Below are positions 8,156 to 17,472 of a stretch of 64,000 nt of DNA, in pieces (the first letter of the stretch is position 1; each line of letters starts with the position of its first letter). Position numbers and translations under genes: made by a program. A model generated the notes under the pieces. The model was not told the origin of the DNA, searched no databases, and saw only the letters and a list, made by a program, of their open reading frames with translations. The stretch is from a virus, in IMG/VR virus record IMGVR_UViG_3300035698_013504, positions 124,001 through 188,000 of that record. One strand, given 5' to 3'.

Positions 8156-9623
8156 GATGCAACAGGGCATGCCTCAGAGTAGTGTTCTACTCCTAGTCAT
8201 GTACCTTCTCCGCTGTCCAGACATAAGGTCTGACGCAGCGGGTCGTATCAAGCCGGAGGATTTCAACAGACCCAACGAGTATCACTACCGCTTACTGTGG
8301 TCCGTGATACTTGGGTTTATCCACAAGGGACAGTCGGAGCTAATTACGCCGCAGTACTTACACAACGAGGTTGACATCCAGGCGCCGTCTGAGCCCGAGT
8401 ATCAAATGCCGGGTCTGGTAACCAGCCTTCACGCCTTTATCGACAATTGCTTTGCGCAGGACGGCGCGTTTGTAGTCGATTACGGAAAAGATCTACTTCA
8501 GACATTTCTAGACGAGCGCCGGGTTCTTGACGATTTCCGTCAGAATATTTCTGCAGGAACGGACTTGCCAGCCCTTGTGGCGTCGTTGACGCAGAACTAT
8601 GCGACGACCCGGGTTCAACGTTCGGAGATTCTTTCTCCGATGAAGCCGGGTAACGAGGAGTTTGGTGTAGCGCCAAGGCGTCCGTGTGACGTTGAGTTCA
8701 TTGACGCGCTGCTCGGCGGCGGTATGAAGCCCGGAGCCGTATACGGGCTGCTCGGCCCGTCGAGTGGTGGTAAAACGCTGTTGGCTGTTCAACTCTTGGT
8801 TGCTTATGGTATGCGTCAGCGTCATTGTGTGATGATGACCTACGAGTCTCCGGCCGCGGGTGATATCAACGATCGTATCTACGCTTGCACCACGCAGTCT
8901 GATATCCGAGAGTTTGAGAAACAGCGGGACGAGATTGACCCGGCCATCATTAAGCGTCTCACAGCCTGTCAGGCCGTCTGTGGAGATTACATTCATGTAA
9001 TTGACATGAGCGGTAGAACTGAAGGCGGAGAGCGTGGCGGCTGCGGCGGACCTGACGAGATTGCAGGTATCATTGATTCAATGGAGAAGGAGGACAGGTT
9101 ACCCGAGCTGGTGATCATTGACTGGCTATGGCCCATGATGCTTCGCTGGGTTGTAGGGCAGGGCAGGAAGGTAGACGAGGCCAGACCACTCGTTACGCTC
9201 GCGATTGATCGCCTGTGTCAAGTCGCATCCAAACACGGTAACAACTTCTGGATCACACACCAGGTTGACACCCCCGGCGCGAAGGCCAAGTCGGGTAAAA
9301 TGTTGCACTGGACAAGCTCAGCTGAGGCTAAGAACTTTGCGTGGATGGTGAACACCTGTTTCGCCCTCTCGCCTATTGATCTTAGCAACCCGGCCGAGTT
9401 TCCACTGACTACGATCACAGCGTCTAAGACTCGGAATGGTCGGTCGGATCACCGGTTCATCGAGCTGCAAGGTAAGTTCAGCCGCTTTGTTGATAGGCAC
9501 CTTGAGTGTGAGCGCGACGAGCGTTCGGGCTCGATATGTCTTATTGATGATGTGGGCGCCATACCTACTGACGCTGATGATATATCCTCAGAGATGCAGG
9601 ACGACCCAATGGGAGGCCCATAA
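8148..9623 (+). CDS. DnaB-like replicative helicase
   Basis: 491 aa from the ATG at 8148 (GAGGAGG 8 bases upstream; the longer frame from 8070 lacks a good site). The N-terminal helical domain is followed by a RecA-type core: Walker A GPSSGGKT near 203, YESP near 226, Walker B ELVIIDW near 320, HQVDTPG near 368, and a C-terminal KTRNGRSDH loop typical of DnaB-like enzymes. Expected to unwind the phage replication fork with the primase encoded next door. Confidence 0.88.
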   Translation: MSEMQQGMPQSSVLLLVMYLLRCPDIRSDAAGRIKPEDFNRPNEYHYRLLWSVILGFIHKGQSELITPQYLHNEVDIQAPSEPEYQMPGLVTSLHAFIDNCFAQDGAFVVDYGKDLLQTFLDERRVLDDFRQNISAGTDLPALVASLTQNYATTRVQRSEILSPMKPGNEEFGVAPRRPCDVEFIDALLGGGMKPGAVYGLLGPSSGGKTLLAVQLLVAYGMRQRHCVMMTYESPAAGDINDRIYACTTQSDIREFEKQRDEIDPAIIKRLTACQAVCGDYIHVIDMSGRTEGGERGGCGGPDEIAGIIDSMEKEDRLPELVIIDWLWPMMLRWVVGQGRKVDEARPLVTLAIDRLCQVASKHGNNFWITHQVDTPGAKAKSGKMLHWTSSAEAKNFAWMVNTCFALSPIDLSNPAEFPLTTITASKTRNGRSDHRFIELQGKFSRFVDRHLECERDERSGSICLIDDVGAIPTDADDISSEMQDDPMGGP

Positions 9624-10708
9624 TGGGCGTGTTAAACGTCGCACTTTACTCCTCCCTGGTTCGTCGCTTTGGGGAGGTACGCATCGTTGGTGGAGGGCAG
9701 CCTGTACGTTATCACGTGCTGTCCGATACGCGTAAGAGCTGGAAGGAGAGGCTTATCATTCCTCCCGGCGGCGCTGGTGAGTACTATGTAGTGTGCTGCC
9801 CGTGGTGTAACGACCGGAAGTTCAGGTTGTACATTAACCACAGGTGGAACACAACATGGGTAGACCCGGTACACGGCGAGATTGAGTTCGGAGGTTGGTT
9901 GGCCGTCTGTTACAACGAGCGTTGCTGCCAGGTCTATTCAGACTTGAAGGATCAGCTCAAGGCGTACATCTACCGCAAGAACAAGAAGCTGTGGGTGCCA
10001 CCCAAGGCGGCAACTCAGGTAGAGTTTAAGACGGTTGGTCTGCCGGGTTCGTGTGTACCCATCAACTCGTTGCCCCCAGACCACAAGGCGGTGCAGTACT
10101 TAGAGAGTCGCGGTTTCAACGTCGACCACATGAGTGAGCACTACGCTGTACAGTACTGCTGGAAAGCGACAGAGAGCCCGAACTACAAGGCGTCTCTTGT
10201 CGAGGATCGTATCGTCTTCCCCATTTACCGAGAGGGCGCGTGCATCGGCTGGCAAGCGAGGTTTGTTGGCGACCCGCCGAGCAAGAAGATTCCGAAGTAC
10301 TACACCATGCCCGGGTATCCGGTTCACTGGTGGCTGTACGGTTACGACGCTGCAAAGGAGTACCCCTACGGCGTACTCGTAGAAGGAATCCCGTCCGTAA
10401 TTCGTCTTGGACCCCCCGCTGTTGCGCTGATGGGTAAGTTCGTGTCAGCTCGGCATAGTATCCTAATGCAGGAGGCGTGGGACTCTTTGGTGATTGCCCT
10501 TGACCCAGACGTATACGAGGACAAGTCTTACGTGGCAAAGTACGTCAACGCAAACCCGTGGGAAGATCCGTATGGATCGTTCAGCCGTGGGAAAACACGA
10601 ATAATGTTCCCCAAGGACACGGACCCAGCCGATTTCCCTCAAGAAGAGAGTTGGCGAATTATAATGTCGCAAGTGAAGGAGGCCACGCCAGATGCTAGAA
10701 TGGCATGA
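9623..10708 (+). CDS. DnaG-type primase with TOPRIM domain
   Basis: 361 aa, TAATG overlap with the helicase stop. An N-terminal zinc-binding region has CCPWC near residue 54 and CYNERCC near 99. The catalytic core includes a DRIVFPIYREGACIGWQAR-type strand and TOPRIM motifs VLVEGIPSVI near 253 and ALDPDVYED near 294. Much shorter than bacterial DnaG (about 600 aa), as usual in phages. It overlaps the polymerase start by 17 bases, so helicase, primase and polymerase form one coupled unit. Confidence 0.88.
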   Translation: MGVLNVALYSSLVRRFGEVRIVGGGQPVRYHVLSDTRKSWKERLIIPPGGAGEYYVVCCPWCNDRKFRLYINHRWNTTWVDPVHGEIEFGGWLAVCYNERCCQVYSDLKDQLKAYIYRKNKKLWVPPKAATQVEFKTVGLPGSCVPINSLPPDHKAVQYLESRGFNVDHMSEHYAVQYCWKATESPNYKASLVEDRIVFPIYREGACIGWQARFVGDPPSKKIPKYYTMPGYPVHWWLYGYDAAKEYPYGVLVEGIPSVIRLGPPAVALMGKFVSARHSILMQEAWDSLVIALDPDVYEDKSYVAKYVNANPWEDPYGSFSRGKTRIMFPKDTDPADFPQEESWRIIMSQVKEATPDARMA

Positions 10709-12878
10709 GATAGAGCTTGATCCACAAGTCTTGGAGGAGAACCCCTTCACCGAGGAATTTGTTGCTCAGGCGGCGAAGATGAACTTCTCGCCTGAAGTCT
10801 ACATGCGCCATCTGATGGTGGAGCCGCTGTCAATGGTAGTTCACGACAAGTACAGTAACTCGACAGTAAGAACACACATCCCTGGCCATCTACTCGATTT
10901 TGCTAGCCCAGGGCCTCACCCCGCAGCGGTAATGATCATGGGCAAGATGCCCAACCGTGACGACGCGGCTGCAGGTAAGTACCTCGAGGGTCCTTCGGGC
11001 GATAAGCTCAAAGAGGCTTTCAAGGCTTGCAACATGAGTAGCTCTTACATGTACGCGACGAACGTCCTTAAGTTTCAGCTGCCGGAGAGTATGAAGAACC
11101 CACCGGCCGCGTTCTTAAAGTACGACCGTCCGATACTCATGCAGGAGATAGCACTCGTAAAGCCTAGATTCATCCTGTTGCTTGGTTCGATTGCTGTCAA
11201 GGCTGTCTTCGGTAAGAAGGCAACGATAACAAGGTACCGTGGAGCCCTCGTTGATTGGAACGGGGCCAGGGTGCTGGCGACAATTGATCCGGCGGTGTTA
11301 GTTCGTGACCCGAGCCTTTTACCCGGGTTCCTCTCCGACATTCGTAACTTCTGTGCAGCCATCGAAGAGGAGTCACAGGTAGAGGTAGAGCGCGAGCAGC
11401 TCAACTACTACTACATGGACACTGTTGAGAAGGTAGAGGCGTACTGTGATGTATGTGAGAAGCGTGGCGACAAGATTTTCGCGGTTGACTGTGAGTGGGC
11501 GGGCCAGAGCATATGGGATCCTGACGGATACCTACGGACCATCCAATTTTCAGCCAGACCAAGAGAAGCCGCTGTCGTTATTCTTCGAGACGAAGAAGGT
11601 CGGGAAATCCTGAGCCAACACGCTCTTCAGGTTTCTGACCGGTTACGTAAGATGCTGACGCGTGACGGCGTTGGTATCGTAGGACACTACATCCGTGCTG
11701 ACCTCCCGTGGCTTTACGACTTTGGCCTGGACCTCTTGTCGAGGGTTTGCTTCGACACGATCCTGGCGAGCCACTTGTTACAGGAGTCGCTGGACCACAA
11801 GTTGGAATCTTGCGCTGTCCGACACACTACGATGGGTAGATACGACTTGGCGGTAAAGCTTTGGCTGTCTGATAACAAGACCAAAGAGGATCTCAAGGCG
11901 GAGGGTTATCGGGACGTACCGGACGAGTTACTTCTTCCGTACGCCGCCGCCGATGCCGACGTTACACGTAGGATCTATGAGTTGTTCCACGCTGAGCTTG
12001 AGCGTGACCCGATGTTACACAACCTGTATTACAACGTGGTCATGCGAGCGACGTACCCTATTCTCGAGATGGAGATGAGCGGCATAGCTGTCGATAAAGA
12101 CAGGCTGCTGTTCATGCGCGATGTTTACGAGAAGCGCCTAAATGAGATGATAGACGAGCTACGCCAGATGATTGGTGACCCGGAGTTCAACGTGAGGTCA
12201 CCTCTTCAGGTACAGCAGCTTCTTTTCATGGAGGCTCCAAGAGGATTGGGCTTAACGCCCGTTAAGAGTACAGCCGCAACTCATAACATGGATTGGGAGA
12301 CCGCGGTTCGTAAGTTTGAGAAGCGTGAGATCTTCATCCCACCCCAGCCGTCGACGGATAGCGAGTCGTTGAGTATTCTTGCCGTGGAGTCTCCGATTGC
12401 CGAGTTGGTGCGGGATATCCGCATGGTGGACCAGGTAACGAAGAACTTCTTGCAGGGACCCGACGACACCGGCGAGTACAGCCGTGGCTTGATTGGGGCC
12501 ATTGACCCCGACGGCCGGATACGCACGAACCTAAGCCAGATGACGGAGACAGGCAGGCATAGATCGTTCAATCCTAATCTGCAGAACATCACGAAGGCAA
12601 AGGAAGATGATCTCGCTAAGATCATGGGACCCGGTGTCCCCACGATGCGTTCGTGCTTCATCGCCTCACCCGGGTGTGTATTGATTGAGGCAGACTACGT
12701 GTCAGCGGAAGTTATTGTGCTTGGTCACCTTTCTGGCGATCAGAGATTGTTAGCTGACGCTAAAGGAGATATCCACTCTCAGAATGCTGTGGATTTGATC
12801 GGAGCGCAGTGTAGTGTGGAGGAAGTGAAAGAAGCCTTCCCAGGGCTTCGCGTGGCAGCCAAATCCTTGACTTTCGGT
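10692..12878 (+). CDS. DNA polymerase, exon 1: UDG-like + 3'-5' exonuclease + family A core
   Basis: 729 codons. Residues about 60-225 resemble a family 4-type uracil-DNA glycosylase (YATNVLKFQLP, ALVKPRFILLLGSIAV, TIDPAVLVRDPS). About 255-430 is a DEDD exonuclease (FAVDCEW, GHYIRADLPWLYD, YAAADADVTRR). The family A core follows with SFNPNLQNI and motif A EADYVSAEV. Exon 1 stops inside motif B after AAKSLTFG. Joined to 13747-14340 it gives about 926 aa. Without splicing the frame runs into intron sequence and yields nonsense. Confidence 0.9.
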
Positions 12879-13746
12879 CGAATGTCGAGTAGCATGGTTG
12901 CAGTTGTCACGCGTGATCGTAATCAAGGAGAGCAGCCATGCCCAGATCAATGTCTATCGAGAAGAACTGTGAACAGTGCGGTAAAAAGTTTTCCCCAAGC
13001 AATAGAGGTAAGCGCGGAAGGGAGCAGAAGTATTGCTCTTCATCGTGTGGACTTCGTGGCGCCAGACCGTCTAGAGAAGTGTGTTGCAAGTATTGTAAGA
13101 CAACGTTTCTCCACCGAGGTAGAGGCCGACGGCTATTTTGCGATCGTTGTATGGTCGTGCGTCGGCGGGAGTACACGCTGGAGTACCGTATACGCCAGGG
13201 TACTATTGAAAAACCAGGCGTTGGGTCAGGAGGTAACCAGTGGGGTGAGAAGAATCACAGCTGGAAGCCGGTGGATCAGCGGAAAACCACGAAGTACAAA
13301 GGAAACTATCGGACAAGATGTTTTCGTGTGTGGGATAAAACGTGTGTCGTCTGCGGATCAGAGGATCGCATACAAGCCCACCATATTGACGGAGACTCAC
13401 AGAACTTTAAGACAGACAACCTTGTGCCCCTTTGCCATGAGCACCACTGGGTGGTGCATCACGACAGACGAGCTACAAAGGAAGAGCTACTCGACGCTCT
13501 ATTCAAGATCTGGCCAAAAGGCCGAATCAAAATCGCGGAAAAAACGGGGATCTCCCACGTGGACAACCCGAGGTGAAGGCCGCTGTAAAGGCGCCCAGCC
13601 GCAACGACTAGGTGGTGAGGCCGGTGTTAGTGTTCCGGCGTATAATCTACCCACGAGGCCGCGACCTGGAAACAGGAAGAGATAGTCTGGCCTTACAGGT
13701 AACTGTAAGAAGCACCGGATAAAGAGCCGGTGCGATAACAACAGCG
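12879..13746 (+). mobile_element. Group I intron in the DNA polymerase gene
   Basis: The 5' exon ends in T (CTTTCGGT) and the intron ends in G (AACAGCG), as group I introns require. Removal restores TFG-IPYSRGARA across polymerase motif B. The exon end can pair with GTCGAG just inside the intron, giving a T-G pair at the splice site (P1). The conserved R strand CAACGACTAGG (13602-13612) and S strand AAGAGATAGTCT (13677-13688) form P7. An HNH endonuclease gene occupies 12938-13576, so the element is probably a homing intron. Confidence 0.88.
12938..13576 (+). CDS. Intron-encoded HNH homing endonuclease
   Basis: 212 aa with AAGGAGAG before the ATG. Two Cys4-type zinc ribbons (CEQCGKKF with YCSSSC; CCKYC with FCDRC) precede a C-terminal HNH nuclease: CVVCG near 148, AHHIDGD near 157, NLVPLCHEHHWVVHH near 173. 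The cysteines and histidines needed for the beta-beta-alpha metal site are present. It should cut intronless polymerase alleles and so spread the intron. Confidence 0.88.
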   Translation: MPRSMSIEKNCEQCGKKFSPSNRGKRGREQKYCSSSCGLRGARPSREVCCKYCKTTFLHRGRGRRLFCDRCMVVRRREYTLEYRIRQGTIEKPGVGSGGNQWGEKNHSWKPVDQRKTTKYKGNYRTRCFRVWDKTCVVCGSEDRIQAHHIDGDSQNFKTDNLVPLCHEHHWVVHHDRRATKEELLDALFKIWPKGRIKIAEKTGISHVDNPR

Positions 13747-14340
13747 ATTCCGTATTCAAGAGGCGCCAGAGCGGTTGCCCGAGAAATTCAACGAAGAGGC
13801 GTACCCTGTACGCCGGAGCAAGCTCAAGGTTTTATCGATGCATACAATCTGAAGTACATGTATGTGGCGGAGTTTATGAAGGATGTGAAGTCCGCCGTCA
13901 CAGATCCTGGTTATGTTGTGAGTCCATTCGGTCGTCGCCGTCGTTTCGGTGGCGCCGAGATTAACGACACCTCAATCATTGCAGCAATGCAGCGTGAAGC
14001 AGGCAACTTTCCCATCCAATCTACGGTAGCAGATATCCTAAATAGCGCGGCGTATGCGCTATGGCTCTACAGACACTTTCATCCGGACGCTCCGGAGTTT
14101 AAGATAGTCCTAGCTATACATGACGCCCTTCTCGTCGAATGTGCCGCGAGAGATGCGCACCGTGTAGCAACGGCGCTGTCTATGTGTATGTGCAGCGTTA
14201 AGGTACCGCATTTTAATTTCTCGCTCGAAGTGGACGTAGACGTGTTCATGGAGTGGGGAATTCACCCAAGGAAGGAGGATCTCATAGCACGAGGAATGCC
14301 TGAAGAACATGCTTTGATGTATGCTGCAGAGGAAAAGTGA
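13747..14340 (+). CDS. DNA polymerase, exon 2 (palm and C-terminus)
   Basis: 197 codons continuing exon 1 after intron removal. IPYSRGARAVA completes the O-helix (motif B) and IVLAIHDALLVE is motif C. The usual HDE is HDA here, so the third acidic residue of motif C is missing. REAGNFPIQSTVADI is the conserved stretch before motif C. The reading frame is open back to the splice site, and the internal ATG at 13858 is not a real start. Confidence 0.88.
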   Translation: MPYSRGARAVAREIQRRGVPCTPEQAQGFIDAYNLKYMYVAEFMKDVKSAVTDPGYVVSPFGRRRRFGGAEINDTSIIAAMQREAGNFPIQSTVADILNSAAYALWLYRHFHPDAPEFKIVLAIHDALLVECAARDAHRVATALSMCMCSVKVPHFNFSLEVDVDVFMEWGIHPRKEDLIARGMPEEHALMYAAEEK

Positions 14341-14389
14341 CAATGACAATGGTCAACGTAAACGACAATGAGATCAAGGAGACGTACGT

Positions 14390-15829
14390 ATGAGTTACAA
14401 AGATCAACGCGGTGGCGGAGACGGCCTGGACACGATCCCCGGGTTTTCCGTCAAGCAGAAGGGTCAGCCGCATGACACGTTCTCGCCGACCTTCAAGGAT
14501 GGGCACGTCTTGACTTTCCGCCCGTTCCCCGAGGTTCTCAAGGACGGGACCGAAGCCGAGTGGCGTACCGGCCCTAACGAATTTGAGTTTGGCAACCAGA
14601 TGTGCGCCGTGAAGATGGTTCGCTACTGGGGCGCCAACGACAAGTTCACGTTCATCTGTACCCTGCCGGACAGCGAAGGTGGGCAGGAAGCCGCAAGCCC
14701 GGCCGAGATGTTCTACCGTGCCATCAAGCGCGCGGTGGACCAGAAGGACCCGCTCTATCCGATGCACTGGTACGAGTGGTTCGCAGGCGGTCAGAATCAA
14801 GGCGAGGCCCTTTCGGCTCCCAAGATTCACCTGATGCTTCAGGGCGCGGTCCTTCAGGACGGCCCGAAGCAGTACGTTGACCCCTCGACGGGCCAGGCAT
14901 CCCCTAAGATGCCCGCCATCCTCATGCTGCCCGTGTCTGCCCGCATGGAGATCGAGCGCAAGATGAACGAGGAAGTAAAGGGATATCAAGGTTCCTTCGA
15001 AGACTACGCGAATAAGTTTTCGATGGGTGACGTTTTCAGCTGTGCCGGTGGCCACGCCATCAGCATATACAAAGCCCCACCGGCCCCGAACGTTAGGCCT
15101 CACTATGAGGTGGTTCCCACCCCGACAGTGATGCCGATTCCGGTGAACTTGGTTGCCCAGCACTGGCGTCCGTGGGATGAGTTGCTTCATCACATGCCCG
15201 CCGCTGAGCAGGTTAGGCTCATCGAGAGAGCGTTCTCTCCCGAGGCCGTTGATTACGCGTTCTCGACGACCCCTCACGCTAAGCTTGTTAGCGACGGCGT
15301 GAAGGGCACGTGGGCAGCGTACAAGGCGACGAGGCAGCAATCGCAGCAGCCTCAAGGTGGAGGTTATGCGGCTCCCCAGCCGTACAGCCCGCCGATGTCT
15401 CCTCAGCAGGCGGCTCCCATGCAGCCCGTAGCTGCTCCTCAGGCGCCTCCTGCGACCTTTACCCCTCCCCAGGCACCCACGGCTCCCCCCGTGGCTCCTG
15501 CGGTCCCCCAGACGGCTTCCGGAGCGCCTGGTACGTTCGGTCAGCCGCTGCAAGCCCCAGCACTTGGAGCTATGCCGCCGGTTGATTGGGGTCAAGGTGC
15601 CCCCCAGGAGTCTACAGAGGCTCCAGCAGCTCCCGCAGCGCCCCCGGCGGCCCCGTCGGCGGCAGCTCAAGCTCAGGACTTTACAGCTAACCCCGTCGGT
15701 GACCCGGCGCAGGGCGATGCGATGATGTCCGACGCAATGTCGGAGTTGGGTAAGGCTCAGGCTATGGCCGGTGCATCACCTCCGGAGGCAACCCCTCCCG
15801 AGGCACCGACGCAGCCGACGCCGTTTTAG
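14390..15829 (+). CDS. Probable single-stranded DNA-binding protein
   Basis: 479 aa with CAAGGAGACG before the ATG. The ordered N-terminal 300 residues are followed by about 170 residues rich in Pro, Gln and Ala, ending in Pro-Phe. This architecture (core plus disordered tail with a terminal aromatic) is seen in many SSBs, but the tip is not acidic. Position between polymerase and recombinase, strong C-ending codon bias and a strong terminator after it all suggest an abundant replication protein. The SSB assignment is inference; no OB-fold motif is diagnostic by eye. Confidence 0.55.
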   Translation: MSYKDQRGGGDGLDTIPGFSVKQKGQPHDTFSPTFKDGHVLTFRPFPEVLKDGTEAEWRTGPNEFEFGNQMCAVKMVRYWGANDKFTFICTLPDSEGGQEAASPAEMFYRAIKRAVDQKDPLYPMHWYEWFAGGQNQGEALSAPKIHLMLQGAVLQDGPKQYVDPSTGQASPKMPAILMLPVSARMEIERKMNEEVKGYQGSFEDYANKFSMGDVFSCAGGHAISIYKAPPAPNVRPHYEVVPTPTVMPIPVNLVAQHWRPWDELLHHMPAAEQVRLIERAFSPEAVDYAFSTTPHAKLVSDGVKGTWAAYKATRQQSQQPQGGGYAAPQPYSPPMSPQQAAPMQPVAAPQAPPATFTPPQAPTAPPVAPAVPQTASGAPGTFGQPLQAPALGAMPPVDWGQGAPQESTEAPAAPAAPPAAPSAAAQAQDFTANPVGDPAQGDAMMSDAMSELGKAQAMAGASPPEATPPEAPTQPTPF

Positions 15830-15848
15830 TAGCACGTTACAGACGTAA

Positions 15849-15875
15849 GGGGGTCGGGCATTGTGCCCGACCCCC
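15849..15875 (+). terminator. Terminator after the putative SSB gene
   Basis: A perfect 12-base-pair stem, GGGGGTCGGGCA with its complement (15864-15875), and a TTG loop. T-rich sequence follows a few bases later. It separates the highly expressed gene from the recombinase cluster. Confidence 0.75.
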
Positions 15876-15909
15876 ACCTCTTGGGTTGTTCATTGAGGAG
15901 GTTGTATAG

Positions 15910-16251
15910 GTGGTAGGCCGCGATAGAAGACTGTACATCGAGCTTTTCCACGGCCGTGAAGCCGGTGACGAGCTGGAGGATTGGGGAGAACCCGGGCCGG
16001 TTTTTGGTCCATGTTGTTGGGTACACACAACGTACGCGAACCACATTCGTGGTGGCGATGATGACGGTGAGATTTTTGAGGTCTTCACCGAAGACGATAT
16101 GATCTACTACGACGGGATGTGGTACGGAGACTGGTCGATCTTCCCTGTCGGAACGTTTGAGCAGGAGAGTGACCTACGCCAACGATTGACCATATTTGAC
16201 CCAGAGCTGGCTAAGATACCGGAGAAGACGCATGGCGAAGAAGAAGGTTAA
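15910..16251 (+). CDS. Hypothetical acidic protein
   Basis: 113 aa from a GTG preceded by GAGGAGG. It is very rich in Asp/Glu and aromatic residues (DDMIYYDGMWYGDW) and overlaps the RecA-like start by 20 bases. No family is recognised. The coupling suggests it is made together with the recombinase. Confidence 0.6.
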   Translation: MVGRDRRLYIELFHGREAGDELEDWGEPGPVFGPCCWVHTTYANHIRGGDDDGEIFEVFTEDDMIYYDGMWYGDWSIFPVGTFEQESDLRQRLTIFDPELAKIPEKTHGEEEG

Positions 16252-17470
16252 CAAGATTGCCCCCGCGGACTTTGTGACGTCGATGTGTCAAAACGCACAA
16301 GCCAAGGCGGGAGCCGAGAAGGTGTACGTTGCCAGCGAGCACGAGAAGCGCGAGTGGGGCCTGCCGATACCATGGCTTGCTCTCCAGTGGCTTCTCCACA
16401 GCAATGTCTTCCTCCTCCAAAAGGTGTGGGGCGCTGCAGGTCTGCCTCACAGCTGTAAGTCCGCGTTTCTTTTCGAGCTCTTTCGTATTCACGCTATGTA
16501 CGGCGGCGTTGGAGCCCTGATTGAGACAGAGGGCAAGTTCTCCCACGAGTTGTTCAAGGCGATCCTCTGGGATCTCGAGGACAACATTATGTACCAACGT
16601 GCTGAGACCGTTGACGAGGTACAGTGCGCGGCAACAAACGTTCTCAAGTTTATCAAGAACAGTTCAAAGACCAAAGAGCAGATCGTTATGCTCGGCATCG
16701 ACAGCCTGACTGGCACGCTCGGCGAGGAGATGAAGAAGAAGATCGGAGAGGAAGGCCATGCCGACAGAGCTTTCCCCGAGACGGCGCTTAAGTATGCCCC
16801 CTACTTCCAGTATCTCACGGGCGAGCTTGTTGGCTGGCCGATTACAGCTGCGTTCACCAACCACCGTAAGAAGGATGTGGATGGCGGCGCCGACAGGACA
16901 CCCGGCGGGTCTTCGCAGAACTTCCACGCGTCGATCTACCTGTGGATGGACAAGCTTGGCCAGGACCGCCCTAAGGCCGACGGCACCGAGGGTCGTATGA
17001 TTCGCTTCCGCACGAAGAAGAATTCGTTTGGACCCAACGACCGGCGTATCGCTTGCGAGTTCAAGTGGTGGTGGGACGTGGATCCCGAGACCGGCTTAAG
17101 GTATCAACGTGCTATCTGGGATTGGGATGCGGCTACAGCACACATGCTTAGCCAGAAGCTGATTAAGACCGGCATGCCGACGAAGGTTGGCGACATCATC
17201 AACGTGAAGGCCGACGGGTTGAAGTACAGCTGTAAGCTTCTTGGCTTGAAGGATGTTACGGCTCACGAAATGGGCGTTGCTATCCACAACGACCCCGAGC
17301 TTATGCGGGAGCTTGGAGATGCCCTGGCCATACATCAGTATGAGTCGTATGGCGGTGTGCAGGCTATTCAGTCCGTGCTTGATGAGGAAGCAGCGAAGCG
17401 TGCAAACGCTGAGAATGTTGAAGGTGTAGTCGACTATGTGCCAGAGGAAGGTGAGAGTGTTGACGTTTAG
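16232..17470 (+). CDS. RecA/UvsX-like ATPase
   Basis: 412 aa from the ATG at 16232. RecA-type core: a degenerate Walker A, GLPHSCKS near 83, where Cys replaces the usual Gly before Lys; IETEG near 99; Walker B MLGIDSLTG near 158; and AFTNHRKKDVDGG near 208, which sits where RecA-like proteins have loop 2. Expected role: strand-exchange recombinase or mediator. The Cys substitution may lower or alter ATP use. Neighbours are the putative SSB and an HTH protein. Confidence 0.75.
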   Translation: MAKKKVNKIAPADFVTSMCQNAQAKAGAEKVYVASEHEKREWGLPIPWLALQWLLHSNVFLLQKVWGAAGLPHSCKSAFLFELFRIHAMYGGVGALIETEGKFSHELFKAILWDLEDNIMYQRAETVDEVQCAATNVLKFIKNSSKTKEQIVMLGIDSLTGTLGEEMKKKIGEEGHADRAFPETALKYAPYFQYLTGELVGWPITAAFTNHRKKDVDGGADRTPGGSSQNFHASIYLWMDKLGQDRPKADGTEGRMIRFRTKKNSFGPNDRRIACEFKWWWDVDPETGLRYQRAIWDWDAATAHMLSQKLIKTGMPTKVGDIINVKADGLKYSCKLLGLKDVTAHEMGVAIHNDPELMRELGDALAIHQYESYGGVQAIQSVLDEEAAKRANAENVEGVVDYVPEEGESVDV

Positions 17471-17472
17471 TC

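Noticed and set aside
13203-13400. Minus-strand ORFs within the intron HNH gene
   Set aside because: Antisense shadows of a well-supported HNH endonuclease.
14282-15670. 462-codon open frame on the minus strand
   Set aside because: It is the antisense shadow of the Pro/Gln/Ala-rich putative SSB gene; Arg/Leu/Gly-rich composition and no ribosome binding site.
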